Part shown: piece by piece, positions 26,201 to 38,879 of the stretch
Position numbering within the stretch: the stretch's first letter is position 1
How the letters are laid out: every line of letters starts with the position of its first letter
Assembly (NCBI RefSeq): GCF_003590095.1
Contig: NC_039479.1
Coordinates: 1,922,001 to 1,986,000 of the forward strand
Length of the DNA: 64,000 nucleotides
Source: Trichoplusia ni
Lineage: Eukaryota; Arthropoda; Insecta; Lepidoptera; Noctuidae
Reading direction: 5' to 3'
The notes under the pieces: generated by a model
Told to the model about the DNA's origin: nothing
The model's database searches: none
What the model saw: the letters and a program-made list of their open reading frames with translations, nothing else
Made by a program: the position numbers and the translations under genes

Positions 26201-29200
26201 GAGAGACATCGGGACCGAGAGGAGAGGGACAGGGAAAGACTGCGGGAACGAGAAGAGAGGGACAGGTGAGACTGTGAAAGAAACAACAATGGTATTTATA
26301 TGAAACTGATAAGCCCAATGTAATGAGGCTTACTTTGCTCTCTAAAAAGCGGGAAACAGAAATTACCACTCCAATACTCCAAACTGTTTTATCGTGGCGA
26401 TCACGAATTTAGATAACATAGCTTATACAAGTCTTTTTTTTTCAGAGAAAGACACAGAGAAAGACAAAGAAGAGAAATGCATTCCCATTCAGAAAGTTCT
26501 GATGAAGAATCTAGACCTAATAAGTAAGTATTTTTTTGCACTTAGAGTAATTATTGTTACGTTTTGAAATTGCCTAAAAAACGGCCTACTCGAAAATAAA
26601 TTGTGTTTTTCTATTCCATTCTAAAAAAAAATGTTTTTTTTTTCAGTTATGAACGTGAATACAGGAGAGCGAGCAAGAGACTTAGATTACACAACCAAAG
26701 ACCAGCGACGCAGCTAACGCCACGGACTGTTTTCCATAAGTAAGTGGTGTTGTCTTCACACATTCCTATGAAAAACTAAAATAGATTCGAAATGTGTTAA
26801 TAATGATCACGATTGACTCAATGATAATTAACGGCATTCAGGCCATGATTTAAGATTATTTATTTATTTCATTTTAGACATTGTGTATGTCATTTTTATT
26901 TTTTAGATGTCTTCCATTATATTAATTTATAATAAACTCAAGTCAAAAAAACTCTTAGCAAAGATAAACAGAGACTTAACTGGTTATTTCTTTCCCAGAG
27001 CGTTAGATGCCGTCGACATATCCTGGGAGAATGATCACCTGAAGAACATCCTAGGCAGTGACGAGTACTGCGACCCTGACAAGCCGGAGAAACCTGGCTC
27101 CTCCACCACCACCACGCTGCAACCTTACCCCAAGTTCAATGAGGATGGACAACCTTTGTGGCACGGTACGATTTACACAGAAAGAAAAAAAGCTTTCTCA
27201 CATCAGAACCCAATCAATGAAAAAAACATTTTTGTGTGCTCTTTCGAAAACAGCATTATTCTCGATTTTCAAAGAGGTTTTGAAAATGATAATATTTATG
27301 CATATGTCTGGGTAGATTGCTAAGTAACTAGTAGTCCCAGTAACTACAATGCAGGCTTATAATAAAGGCTGCAAAGATTCACACTGTAAAAAACTCTTTG
27401 ACGGTGAATATGCATGTTTCAGCCATTCAAGTATATCTTAGTCTTATTTCCGAGTTGTTCTAATAGTGTTTGTGTTGTGTGTAGAGCACCTGCCGGTGGT
27501 GGGCGCTCGTATCGAGGCGCTGCGGGCTCACGGGCGCGCGCCCGCCGCGCTGCGCCTCGCCGTCAGCGCCGCGCGGGCCATGCGACATCGACAGGTAACA
27601 ATCATATTGCTGAGCTGATCTTATTTTCGAAAACTATGTTCTGCCTATTCTCTTTACTAGCTGTAGGCATATCCAGTTTTTCCGAATGAGCTGGTATCTT
27701 GGTAATGGAAAGAACGTAGAGCCAAGATGTTTGAGTACATTTTACTTACATAGCAAAAATTTGGAAAGATGTCATCGCAAAAAATCTCAAAGTTTTGAAA
27801 AACAAAACGGAATTCAACCTTGACCTGCCTTGCTCTAACTTTGATAATCCCATATCACGGCTATTAACCAGTGTCACTTGTGACGCAGGAGGTGTCCCAG
27901 CAGCGCTGGCAGGCGGAGGTGTCCGGCGGGGGCGCGGGCGGGGCGGGCGGCAGCTCGGAGGGGGGGGAGCGCGCGCGGGCCTCCGCCGTGCTGCAACACA
28001 TGGACTTCGGCACCTGTCTGCCCGCACACCACACCTGCGCGCTCTCACACCACCAACGATGTATTGGAAGAGGTTAGTTTACTTAAATCAATCAAATAAA
28101 TAAGCTAGGCTAATCATCCACTGTTGGACATAAAATTACTTCGAATAGGAGAAGTGCGTCTTAGTCAAAAAGTAAATTTTCATTAAAGAAAACATTTCTG
28201 CCCTTTTTTTAGAAACCGCGGAAAGACATAGGGTTTGGCTTAAAATCCCCTTTGGAAAACCCATTCCAAACTCACCGATTTCAAAGTCTTAATATTTTAG
28301 AAAATGTCGTTTTAAGCGAAGTATTATATAGAGTACTTATTGATGTTAAATGTATTTTACAGACAGCAGATGTTGGACGGGTTGGACGCTGGAAGCGATC
28401 TGGTGCGTGTACGAGTGTCTAGCGGACGCGTGCCTCGCGCCCGACGACCAGCGCGCCTCGCCGCGCCTTCACACTGCCTACCTAGACGAGGAGCCCAACA
28501 CCGGCTTACCGCCAAGGTAAAGCAACATTTAGGCTTATACGAGACTTTATAATATAAAAAAAATGAACTTGAAGTGAAGTTAAAAGGTTCCGGTAAAGGT
28601 AAAAAATTTTAGAATACACCTAAAGTTTTGCAATCGGTTGAAGCACTTGAGTGCATAGACTACTTACACAAACTTGATGAATAAAACTGGTTCTAATGTA
28701 AAAAATATTGTATAGGTATCAGCACGTGCCGGTAGCGGGCAGCAAAAACCCCGAGGAGACTTACCTGGCACTGGCGCTGGAAGCGGCGCTGCTGGGGCTG
28801 GGCGTGCAGCGCATGCTGCCGAGCGGGCTGTACGCGCAGGAGCGGCACTGCAAGCAGGAGGAGCGCCTGATCGCGCAGCTGACGCGCGTGGAGGGCGAGG
28901 CGGCGGCGGCCGTGTGCGCGCGCGTGGCGGGCGCGCTGCTGGCGGGCGGCCCCGCCTCGTGTCTGGGCGAGCGCGTGCACCCGCGCGCCGCGCCCGCGCA
29001 CACCTTCGCGCGCTACCTGTTCCTGGCGCTGCTGCCCGCGCAGCCAGACCTCGCCTACCGCCTGGGCTTGCGTGCCATGAGGTACAATACTACATTACTT
29101 TCACTACCGTTTTGATTCAAAACAATTTCTTGCCACTCACAATTTCTTCAAGAAGTCCATTTTTAATTTAGACGTATCGAGTCTTTTACCTATTTAAAAT

Positions 29201-32200
29201 TTGTCCTTCCGTTTAATGGCCAGAATTGAGTTATTTCTCAATTCTTCTTTTTACTGTAGTGGCAGAATAATATTAATAATCTTGTTGTGTAGGTTACCTA
29301 TGGTAGAGGAGGCGTACGCGTTAGACGGCAGCAGTACAGGGGGCGGTGCAGGCGCAGCCGGGGCCTGGCACACGCTGCAGCACGCCGAGCAGCAGCAGGC
29401 GGCATTAGCGAGCGCGCTGCTAGGTACATACATAACTTTACCAACCTTGAACCAAGATTTAAACAAATCCCTGCACTTTTATCTAATAGAGGAAATATTT
29501 CTTCAAGTCTTAAACAGAACTAAAATCGATGACTGGTTAAAAGTACCAGTCGCTTTACCAACTACCAAGAACATCGAATGTTCGTCCATTAGACTTTGTT
29601 ACATAACGTTAAGGCGACTTTAACAATAAATCAATGTAACATTTATGTGTTCCCTGTGCAGGTGCGGCGCGAGGCAACCCTGGGCGGCTGCGGCTGGCGC
29701 TGGGCGCGGCGCAGCGCCACGTGCGCTCGGCGGCGCAGCTGTTCCGCCTCGCGCAGGACGCGCTGCGCCACGCCGCGCCGCCCGCCGCGCCACACCACCA
29801 CCGCGACCTGCTCGCAGCTGCCTTCGAACTCGGCCTCCAGGTATATACCACTATCTATCTTTTCTATATCACTTCCCCTACTGTTGACAATCGTGAATCT
29901 ATAACCAATGAAATATTAACAATACGGCACCTGGAAAAGAGCTGCGTATCCACTTCCAATTGTTTCCAACACACAATTCCACTAAAATATCCAGCAACTC
30001 CTTACAAACAAAATAAAAACTAACCTTTTAGATATAACTGAAATCGCCAGATTTCCAACATTCATCAACAGATTTTTTTAGCTGGGTCTACTGACCAAGC
30101 TTAAATGTGATCATCTATTTAATAACATTCTCTTTATCGCAATACTGTAGCTAAAACCAACATAATCCGAAACTAACTTATTTCTCTATGTTTCTGCAGG
30201 TACTCAGGATGACGTTATCCTCTGTGAACTGGAGACGGCGTGAGATGGTGCGCTGGCTGGTCACCTGCGCCACCGAGCTCGGACTTGACGCGCTACTGTC
30301 CATCATGCAGAACTGGTCAGTATTTACAACTATAAATTTGTCAAAGTTTTTAAACGAGAGACCTTCTATCGCAACCTAAAATTGCCATTACACAAAATAC
30401 CAAAAGCATAGCCGTATACACTGAGCGCGACTGTCGCGAGTTCAATGCATCAGGCATCATTCATACGACCGACAAGCGTTTCCTGAGTCTGGATTTCTTT
30501 GTACGTCACAAGTTCTATAAAACAGCTTTACCCTTTTACTAAACTGCTCTCATTACAGGTATGAGTTATTCACGCCGACGGAAGCGACGGGCCCGGTGGC
30601 GGCGGCGGCGATGTCGCACGCGACAGCCCTGCGACTCGGCCTCAGCTTCGAACAGCAGGAGAAACTCAGTGCATGCGCGAGAACGCTAGCCCTGCAGTGT
30701 GCCGCTAAGGTATGAAAACTCGAATTAATTTAAGCTACGACGAGGATATGTACTGTAAAGATTGTCGCTAAAAAGCCTTTCTATAGCCTACGAAGGTTTG
30801 AGTCGCGAGATCGCTGTTGCATGTCTCTCTACGGAGAAGGATTTTCACTGATAGATTTCTATCTCAATAAGTCCTTAGCTCTGTGATGACGCGTTGCAAA
30901 GCATCCTTCCCTACCCATGTCTATACCTGCAAAGTCGTCAAAATATTGGGCGAGTTTCTGGACCGCTATAAAAAATTACAAATACTAGCATGCTTAACGA
31001 ATCAGTCAAACGTGGTCAAACGTAATGTTCTGTCAATTCAAAGACACGTCACTTGTCGGTTCTATCAACATGTATGGGGCCTTGACTTATTGGTTTGTTA
31101 CCCCAGGACCCGCCGGGCTGTGCGTTGAGCGCGCTGTCGGTGTGCGAGGGCTCTGCGGGCGCGTTCGAGGCGGCGTGCGCGGCCGTGGGCGGCGCGGCGG
31201 CGCGCGGCGCGCTCGCCTCCAGCCAGCTGTTCGCGGTGGCGCGCTACATGGAGCAGAGGGGGCAGCCCGCGCGGGCCATGCGCCTCGCCACGCTCGCCAT
31301 GCGGAACCTGCATCTGCATTACAACCAGGTGAGTCTTACCCCAAAATTTGTGACTTCAATCTTTATAAAAGCCATAGCGATACAAAAATTATATTCCTTA
31401 AAGTGAGAAGCCCAGAAGGGGCTGCAGAAGTCACTTTCACTGAAGACTACAGATCAAAGATACCCTTGCCCGTGCCTTTGCCAAGCTCTGCGCAATACAG
31501 CGTAGCCATAACCTAACTGGCCGCTAGTTTCATTTTCAAGACTATTTAAATATCACATTCCTACGGTTTTAACTAACCGTAGGATACTTCAATCAAGTAT
31601 TCTACCCCAACAATACAAACTACTCATGACGTACACGATATGACGTGTTGCTAACATACTGATGTTACGCTACAGGACAGCCACCCCGCGATCGCGGACA
31701 TCCACTGGGCGGTTGCGCTTGCGCACTCGCTGGGCCGCGCCGAGCTGCAGGCGATGCTCCCGTTGCTCGTCAAAAACGTACAGTGTGCGCCTGTCTTGGT
31801 GAGTAACATAAAGATATTATTGCTTCTATTATTTTATGATAAAAAATAAAACTCAAAATGTCAACATTTGCTCGCTGCTCTGATGATATTAAAAAGAAGC
31901 CCTTCATGTTTTTGTATAACATGTAAACCCACACGAGATGAAAGTTACATTATACTTTAGCAGTGAAAGTGTGTGTTTATGATTCATATTATTTTTAACT
32001 TAATTATTATATTATTTATAACTTGAGTAAATTTTTTGTAAATTTGGCATAAAAAATCGGCTATTTTTGTAGCTTCAACCGCTGAACCGTGGAGTGGATA
32101 TACATTTTTCCACCAAGATATTATTTCCAACGTCGTTACGTAAGTAACAGAATTAAGATAAGAAACGAGTAATGCTTGTTTCTTGATCTTAATTCTGTTA

Positions 32201-32861
32201 CTCCTGTATTTATTTAATACAATTTCATTGACCGTACGCATGTGTCCCCCAGTCGGACGTGCTCCGGCGCTGCTGCGTGGCGGCGGCGGGCTGCTCGCGC
32301 GCGCGCGGCGCGGCGGCGCGCCCCCCCACGCCGCTGCGGCCGCTGCTGGAGGCCGCGCTCCGGGCGTACGCCTCCACCACGCACGCCAGGCTCGCGCACA
32401 TCTCGCCAAGACACTACGCTGACTTCGTCGACTTCTTAGGTATGAATTCTAAACTTATTATAAACATTATTATCTCAAAGAAAAGTCCTCAAAGTAACAT
32501 TGTACAACAGCAAACTAACATACATGAATCTTTGGAGTACTAACCATAGATGACCATTTGCATTTTTATTATGCCGAATATTTTTTTATAATCTATGTTC
32601 ATGCAACACGGGTCTAACATTTAAGGATCATCATACTTCCTTAATCATTTTAGATGGATAGGAGAACTGGCATCGAAACTAACCTTTATCGTACTTGTAA
32701 TATATGACTAATATAGTATTTTCCGTTCAGGTAAAGCTCGGGACACATTTGCCCTCGCGCCTGACGGCCCACACCAGTTCGCGGCACTACTCCAAGAAAT
32801 CAAGCTGAAATACAAAGGGAAGAAGAAACTCATGTTCCTTGTGAAAGAAAGGTTCGGGTGA
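23212..32861 (+). CDS. ZSWIM4/5/6: ZSWIM4/5/6-type SWIM zinc-finger protein (5' exons missing)
   Basis: Likely substrate receptor of a cullin-RING ubiquitin ligase; that role is inferred from the ZSWIM family. Exons: 23212-23305, 24264-24391, 24844-25055, 25500-25580, 25739-26026, 26138-26265, 26446-26523, 26647-26739, 26999-27165, 27485-27594, 27889-28072, 28363-28516, 28716-29081, 29293-29423, 29662-29840, 30200-30315, 30559-30709, 31107-31328, 31676-31798, 32253-32439, 32731-32861. All junctions are GT-AG and keep phase, giving 1,106 residues to a TGA stop. The SWIM motif CxCx7CxH (CSCEARDIFWCQH) is at 24286-24324, preceded by GFHLSG and SEPERLYRV. Long blocks resemble vertebrate ZSWIM5/6, such as LLQMDRQQLQKFVQYLIAEH, NWRRREMVRWLVTCATE and the C-terminus LVKERFG. 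The first exon here starts in phase 1, so the N-terminal BC/Cul2-box region lies upstream, probably outside the window. Exons 6-8 carry an Arg/Glu/Asp-rich insert not seen in vertebrate relatives as I remember them. Which of ZSWIM4, 5 or 6 is closest is not resolved. Confidence 0.93.
23985..24055 (+). mobile_element. Second tRNA-like SINE family, copy in a ZSWIM intron
   Basis: ccaagtcaaaggtcgtaggt followed by tcaaatccgagc resembles a tRNA T-arm/box B. The same words occur inverted at 55588-55665. Confidence 0.55.
24264..24391 (+). other. SWIM zinc-finger exon of the ZSWIM gene
   Basis: This exon encodes the zinc-binding SWIM signature: two cysteines in CSC, seven residues, then C-Q-H. All four ligands are present, so the finger should be intact. 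It continues into ALYRIRNADSVRLRVPIS, the family's conserved segment after the finger. It joins the previous exon within an AGA codon and the next within a GAA codon. Confidence 0.93.
26138..26739 (+). other. Arg-Glu/Arg-Asp repeat insert in ZSWIM (exons 6-8)
   Basis: Exons 26138-26265, 26446-26523 and 26647-26739 encode a charged low-complexity tract of alternating RE, RD and HR dipeptides (RERERNERDRDRDHRDRDRE and onward). A Ser/Glu/Asp patch (HSHSESSDEESRP) follows, then a basic stretch (YRRASKRLRLHNQR), before the conserved core resumes at RTVFHKALDAVDISW. In vertebrate ZSWIM5/6, as I remember them, a short neutral linker fills this place. The tract resembles RE/RD regions of RNA-processing proteins; a nuclear or RNA-associated role is inference only. 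Confidence 0.8.
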
Positions 32862-35800
32862 ACCGTCTTACTCGTTCACAACCCACCGAGATACATTATT
32901 AATATTCCATTCCAATTTAATTTTATAAAGCATTTGTTTCGATGCGTGAAATTAATATTTTTGGGCCAGTTGTAACATCGTATTGTTTATGGTTTTGTTG
33001 TTTTCACTATGGCTGACGTGGTCAAACATTATTGACAACTTTTTAAATCAGAAAGGTGGAACTTCTTGCAGGATCACTTCCAAAGAGTTTCGTTAATTAT
33101 ATTTGGTTTGTGAAACATATCTGCCAGATTATTCCAGAGCCTTTGACCATGTTCTGCTATCCACAAGTTAATGTTAAACTCATGGCACGCTCTTATTTGT
33201 TTAATTGGTGCAATCATTGTTTACATTTAAAGTTTTTGTTTGTGTTTTGTTGATAACGTGCAATAAGCGGCCATGATAAAGACAAATTTAGCTTACGCTA
33301 CGTGAGATGTCGTCATCAGAACTAGTTTCAATAATGAGTATTATCGTGGGAAGTTTCAAATTGGCGTCTATGCATTTTGACTTGCCCAAGTGTAATGTAA
33401 AGATGTCCATGTCTCGTCAGAGCCCCGGAACTGAGTGATCGAGGACTGTGTTTCGTTCCGCGGTAATTTTCGCTCGATATTTTTTTACCGGATGGGTAAA
33501 AATCATTACCTCATGCAAGGTACAACCCGTGTACCAGCCGTGTACCAAACCAGTCTATTTTAAAGTATTATTTTTTATTTAATAATTATAAATACGGCTG
33601 ACCTCGTAATTTTCATTTTTTTATAATCGTAAGAAATGATCTCAATAATTCCATTTGTGTAAATAGAAACAAGTTTGTAAATATAGACAAGTTTAGTATT
33701 GGGATATGTTAGTTAATTAATGTAAGGTTTGTGATATGTGCGAGTATTGCGTGTGTAAATGTAACCATGTTTGTTTTATGTCGAATATTGATTGATGTGG
33801 GGCGGTATTCGCACAAATCGCAAGTTGTCAGTAGTATAGCGCGCCATTCGAATAGCGTCCAATAGCAATGGAAGAATTCATAAAATATGACACAACACCA
33901 AAGAAATATATCATAAGTCCAAGTGTGAGATAAGCAATGCCATCATATTTTCAGTATTCTTGAGTATTCTGTCTGTAGATATTCTTTTATGTAAGCTCCC
34001 GTTTTTGTTTGTTTCGCAACTTGTTCAACGTATTAGAAAAAGTGTTCTTTTAAAAAAAAAACCGTTACAAATTGGCGCTATAACCTTTTTGTCAAATCGA
34101 ATTATCGTTATTTAACTAATCAAGCCGTATTCCTTGTCTGTTTTATTTCGTTACACAAATATTATTTAAGAGCTATTACTTTGAATATTAATATTTAAAT
34201 TACAATCGCTGTTCATTTCTTAAACTCTGCCTTTTTCTTGTTTAGAGTAGAATGTAAAATTTAACAAGAAGTGCATTTATAAAGATAGAAATGATTAATA
34301 TTTAAATAGAGGATGTATGAATAGTGTGGAGAGGATAGGATGAATTGAATAGTATATAGAATTAACGAAGGACTTTTGTACTTTTTGTGGTGTGTATGAG
34401 GGTTGGGCAAAACGTTATTTTGAAATTGTACAAAGAGAATAATAAAAATATCATGTACGCGTTCAATAAATCAAAAGTTTGCCAACCCTAAAATGTGTCA
34501 AATAAAAAACAGGACATTAGTACTCATTATAATATTGTAAATGTAAATATAAAAGATATGATTTTTAGTTAGAACGCTGATAGTAGCCACATCCAATATC
34601 TTCCTTATCAGAGAACTTTTACACGGAAGTAATGAATATCAGGTTAGTCAGGAATTAGGAAAATGTATGTTATTTATTATACCGCTTTATACTTGTTACA
34701 TACATAGAGCAGCGAGACATAGCTAAGTGGGCGCTGAGTCGGCAGAAAACATATTTCGCTTGCGTCCGCCATATTGGTCGACATGTCAAAAAGGTTACAA
34801 GATGGCCGAAGCGTTTCTTAAAATCGTTTGCTTTTAAGTGAATTGTTTTAAGTAACGTGTGATCCTACAATCTCGAATATTAAACAAATATATTCTCTGC
34901 TCACTCAGCAAAATACAAAATGATAAAGGAGTGTTTGTAAAAAGTGTTGTCAATGCATCCCGGCGCATGTGAAATGAAGAATAATTATTTTTTGTATGAG
35001 GAGATAAATTAATTTTCATAGCAAATAAATGTTTGAATGTCGAGCAATAATTTTGTAGCCTTCAGCCGGTCTGCTGTGATTGTTTGTGCAACTCTATTGG
35101 TTGTTGAGAACTTTTAGCTTTGTAATCAGTTTTGGAGCCTTTGAGATGTGAAGGGTATGATGCTAAAGATTTGATCCATGGAAATTATTTGGAGATTATT
35201 TTATATTTGTATTAAAAAGTTAGCGATTTTCCTGTTTTGTGGGCTTATTGGCTAAAGCAATTTCTAACTCAAGTGACAATTCATTGATACAACAAGAATA
35301 CTCTCTTTTTGAAAAACAACTATTTCCATATTAATTTGCAACAATGTCTTAACATCTGACGATAACTCATATTAAATCCATACCAATGAATATAATTTTT
35401 AAGCGCATTTAGCCAATACGCCTAATTCAAATATTCTATCGATCAGGGAAACGGTTAATGAAACAATAAGTAGGTAAACTTTTTAAGGCTGATTCAGACG
35501 ATGCGAGAAATATCGTGCAAGTGGCTATACATTGCCGACTTTGAAACTTCACTTTTGATACCAGAGAGCAATACCGAACCGCAATGTATTGCACCTCGTA
35601 CCATTTCCCTCGACGTCTAAATGGGCCTTAAGTATCATAGATCGTGTTTTGTTTTTCTCGAACATAGTAGACTTGCCAAGTTGTCTCCAAGCGAATACTG
35701 ACCTCAAGTGCCTTCAGGCGAGTCCAAATAGCCAGGCCGGCTCACAGACGTTTACGTTGTACCTTCATTTTGTACTGTCAGTGTTATATTGTAATTGTGT

Positions 35801-36480
35801 TGTACGTCAAACGTGGACACCCTTCAGTGCTGGTATTATGAAGGTGATAATTTCAATATAAATAATTGAAAAATCTATTTGAATGGTTTTATTTTATCAT
35901 TTTTTGGTGTCACCCTATTATTATTGGAGATCTCTATTTCAAAAGCCCGCGACAAGAGCATTCAGTTCCTTACTGCGTGCGTCCTTACCTTGCGTTGTCT
36001 ATTTCCTGCAAAGCATTTTACAGTTCATTGTAAAAAAAGTTATTACAAAACGCTTAACCAAAAGATTCAGTTTAAATGATGTGTCGCAATACAAACTGCA
36101 AGTAAATTGCAACAACAAAGCCAACAAAAACTTGAACAGCATAGCAGTGATAGACTAGAAATAATTCACAAACAAATTGGTAGTCATGACTTTTAAAGCA
36201 TCTTCGTCAAATAAAATGATCGTGTACGCATCGTCCTGTACAAAAAGAACAAGTAAATTTTTAAATCATCCCGCCAAATTATACCTTTACTGTGAAACGA
36301 TCTAAGTATAAAAGTTCGATAGTAGGTATTTCGCGCTATAAGTACACTAGCCGAACTCAATATGAGGACGTCGGTGAAGTGGTAAAATACCATTAACTAT
36401 TTCTTAATCCCTCAAATAAAAAATATTTAATACTGTCTAAATGACAAAAACATCAAAATAAATAAATATAAAGCCGATAA
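32862..36480 (+). other. ZSWIM 3' flank and probable 3' UTR, no other gene seen
   Basis: AT-rich sequence after the ZSWIM stop. AATAAA signals on the plus strand at 34441-34446, 34465-34470 and 34501-34506 form a cluster that could end a 3' UTR of about 1.6 kb. No conserved reading frame was found between there and the MADF-BESS gene. Confidence 0.5.
34441..34506 (+). terminator. Cluster of AATAAA polyadenylation signals (ZSWIM)
   Basis: Three AATAAA hexamers within 66 bases, about 1.6 kb past the ZSWIM stop codon, are the densest candidate poly(A) site downstream. Transcript ends are needed to confirm use. Confidence 0.4.
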
Positions 36481-36522
36481 ATTTCAACCTACGTGTTGAA
36501 GTGCAGCTGTCGTCAAGTCCAC

Positions 36523-36529
36523 TTATAAA
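36523..36529 (+). promoter_or_regulatory. TATA-like element upstream of the MADF-BESS gene
   Basis: A TTATAAAG sequence lies about 215 bases before the start codon at 36739. The sequence between is GC-richer than its surroundings, as expected for a 5' UTR. It contains an ATG at 36536 that opens an out-of-frame upstream ORF running past the main start to 36775. Confidence 0.35.
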
Positions 36530-36738
36530 GCCCGCATGCAGCGTTCGGCTATCACCGTGCGAGGGATCGATGCCCGAATGCGAGACGTGTCAACCAATAA
36601 CAGCGCGCGCACGACCCCTGCGGTCTACCGCAGTACCGTCACCCCCTCCCGTACCCTTCCCGCTCCTCGCAGCCTGCCCGCACCCGTCACCCGCAGTGCC
36701 CGTCAGCTGCCACACACAACGTACGTCCCGCACACAAT

Positions 36739-38136
36739 ATGGCGCACTTCACCGAACCCGAAATGCAAAAACTAGCCGAAATCTACAAAGACTACGACTG
36801 CCTGGGACATAAGACACAAGTTTTACAAAAGCAGGGAAGTGCGACAGAATGCTTACGAACTAATGTTGAAAAGATTGAACATTCCCGGACTCACACTGAA
36901 GGATATCCCGAAGAAAATTAAAAACTTCAGATCTTCGTACTACCAGGAACTTAAACGGATACGAAATAGTTTGAATGCGGGCGATGAGGGGAAGGTGTAC
37001 ATACCAAAAGTGTCCTGGTTTAGCCTAGCTGATGAGTATCTAAGTTCAATCTGGAGCGAAAGGCATCACAAATACTATGTAAGTTGTTTTTTTATTACTA
37101 AAATTATACTTATAACTAGTAACTAGCATCTTTGCATATCTGCACTTTAAGCATTAGGTATGTTTAAAATTTGATGCCTATTTTTTTTTTGCCAAATTAC
37201 ACTTCCTAAACAAGTTTATTTGTGTTGAATTCACCCGTTCTGATTTTCGGGTGGCACCGGATTTTTTCAAATGACAACTTATTTGGAGACTAATAAACTC
37301 GCTAAGACCGCAGCAAGATGCAACTCTGTATTGCAATGGAAAAAAATGGTTTTATTTAAGCTTCAATGGCTCCAATACAATTTAAATATATAATTTTGAC
37401 TGCACGGATAGCCGAGTGGTTGAAGTCACCACACCAAACCCACTGTGCGCGACGTGTCGCGGGTTCGTTCCCCGCGTAGGACAAGCATTTGTGTGATCCA
37501 TTCTGAGTCTGGGTGTCTTTGTGCATGTGAATTTTATGTTTGTAAAACCCCCCGCACCACAAGGAGTAAATTCCTTACTGCGGGAGTGGTTTATTTAATA
37601 AAAATAAATTAAAAAAATTCGCTATAGAATTAAATACTTAGCAAGCCTATACAACAGTTCATTAAAATAGCAAACAATGTTACCATCTTGAACACATTGT
37701 TTTTCTTTTACAGAGACCAAAAGACGAATTGAAACTACTCATTCGTGGTAAAGACGTGCATTTTGAAAGAAGGAAGAAGTTGAAACCAAGTGTCGACAAA
37801 ACCAACGAAAACTCCAGCAACGAAAAAATTGAAGTCACCCAAGCATCTTCTAGCAGTAATACAGAAGGCCCTGTAGACGAATTAGAAAGTTTTGGAAAAT
37901 ACATTGCTGCTTCTTTACGAAGTATGCCAAAGGAATTTTCGATTATCGCTAAGACGGAGCTACAGAATACCTTGTCAGATGTGGAACTGAGGATCATGAG
38001 GCAAGCCACGTCGAGCAGGGCGTGCGACCCGCTGGGCGGAGCCTCAACCAGCAGCTTTGATCATAACAGTTCGGGTTGCGTATCGCCAAGTTCTGATTCC
38101 TGTCTGTCAAGTCTTAAAATAGAACTTGACAATTAG
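36739..38136 (+). CDS. MADF-BESS domain protein (Adf-1-like), frameshifted in this sequence
   Basis: Probable sequence-specific DNA-binding transcription regulator of the insect MADF-BESS family. Exons: 36739-37078 and 37714-38136 (TAG stop), about 254 aa. The N-terminal MADF domain runs from EMQKLAEIYKDYDCL through WDIRHKFYKSREVRQNAYEL to KKIKNFRSSYYQELKR. The first part reads in one frame and the rest in the next frame, with the break near 36800 (tgcctgggac). The family motif there is Leu-Trp-Asp, so a two-base loss or a one-base gain explains it. Exon 2 carries a BESS-like segment (ESFGKYIAASLRSMPKEF...) and a Ser-rich tail. A tRNA-type SINE lies in the intron. This could be an assembly error, a null allele or a young pseudogene; the rest of the frame is clean, which favours the first two. 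Confidence 0.85.
37399..37617 (+). mobile_element. tRNA-derived SINE in the MADF-BESS intron
   Basis: Starts actgcacggatagccgagtgg (box A region) and contains the box B-like gtcgcgggttcgttccccgc. A body with gagtctgggtgtctttgtgc and an A-rich 3' end follow. Related copies lie at 40711, 41893-42079 and 42943-43057. Confidence 0.75.
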
Positions 38137-38505
38137 AAGGTGCAATTATTATTGGATTTACTATAGACTTGTGTATTTATCAAGATGCTTAGATTAGTTT
38201 CGGGGCAAGCCGGAGTCCTGAATTAGCTGACGCGGCTGAGTCGCAAGTCACTCTGGAATTAAAAGTGTATAAATCCGCCTCAAGAAAGTTATTATAAAAA
38301 ATAATTAAAACTCAAATTATTGAAAACCAACTTATGGATAGTAATTTAGAAAAGTCGATTGCTACTTTGTGGTACAGAATAACTACATGTACGTTAGTTT
38401 TACCGATACCTACCAAGTAAATTATGTAGATATAAGTATATATGTTTTGTAGTGATATTAAATGTATAATATAATAATAGTGAGGAAATTTCGTCTCTTA
38501 ATTAA

Positions 38506-38511
38506 AATAAA
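38506..38511 (+). terminator. AATAAA polyadenylation signal (MADF-BESS gene)
   Basis: First well-placed AATAAA after the MADF-BESS stop codon, about 370 bases downstream. Confidence 0.4.
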
Positions 38512-38879
38512 GATGACTCAATGATGTACGTCGTGTTGACACCTACCCCTCCAAGCAAAAGTTATGGACAAACGACACTTAAAGAGCATAATATTTATAA
38601 AAGAGGTTTATAAACAAAAATATTTCAGTAATCTTCGATTCAATGTACGTAGAATGGAACGCTTAGCGACACGTAAACGTCAATCGTGAAAGAAACCAAA
38701 AGATTGCCCGTTATGCTTTTAATTGTACGCTAATAACTAGAGAAAAACTGCTCGATTTGGAATTTAAGAGATACTATTAAGAAAAGGCTAAGAATAATTT
38801 AGACAGATGTTACTAAAGGTTCGTGGACCTATTCCCGTTAGTAGGTACTCGTAGTTAAGTAAGTACTATACGTAGATCA

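Noticed and set aside
28693..29001. Antisense ORFs over ZSWIM exons
   Set aside because: Shadows of GC-rich exons; the sense strand has the conserved protein.
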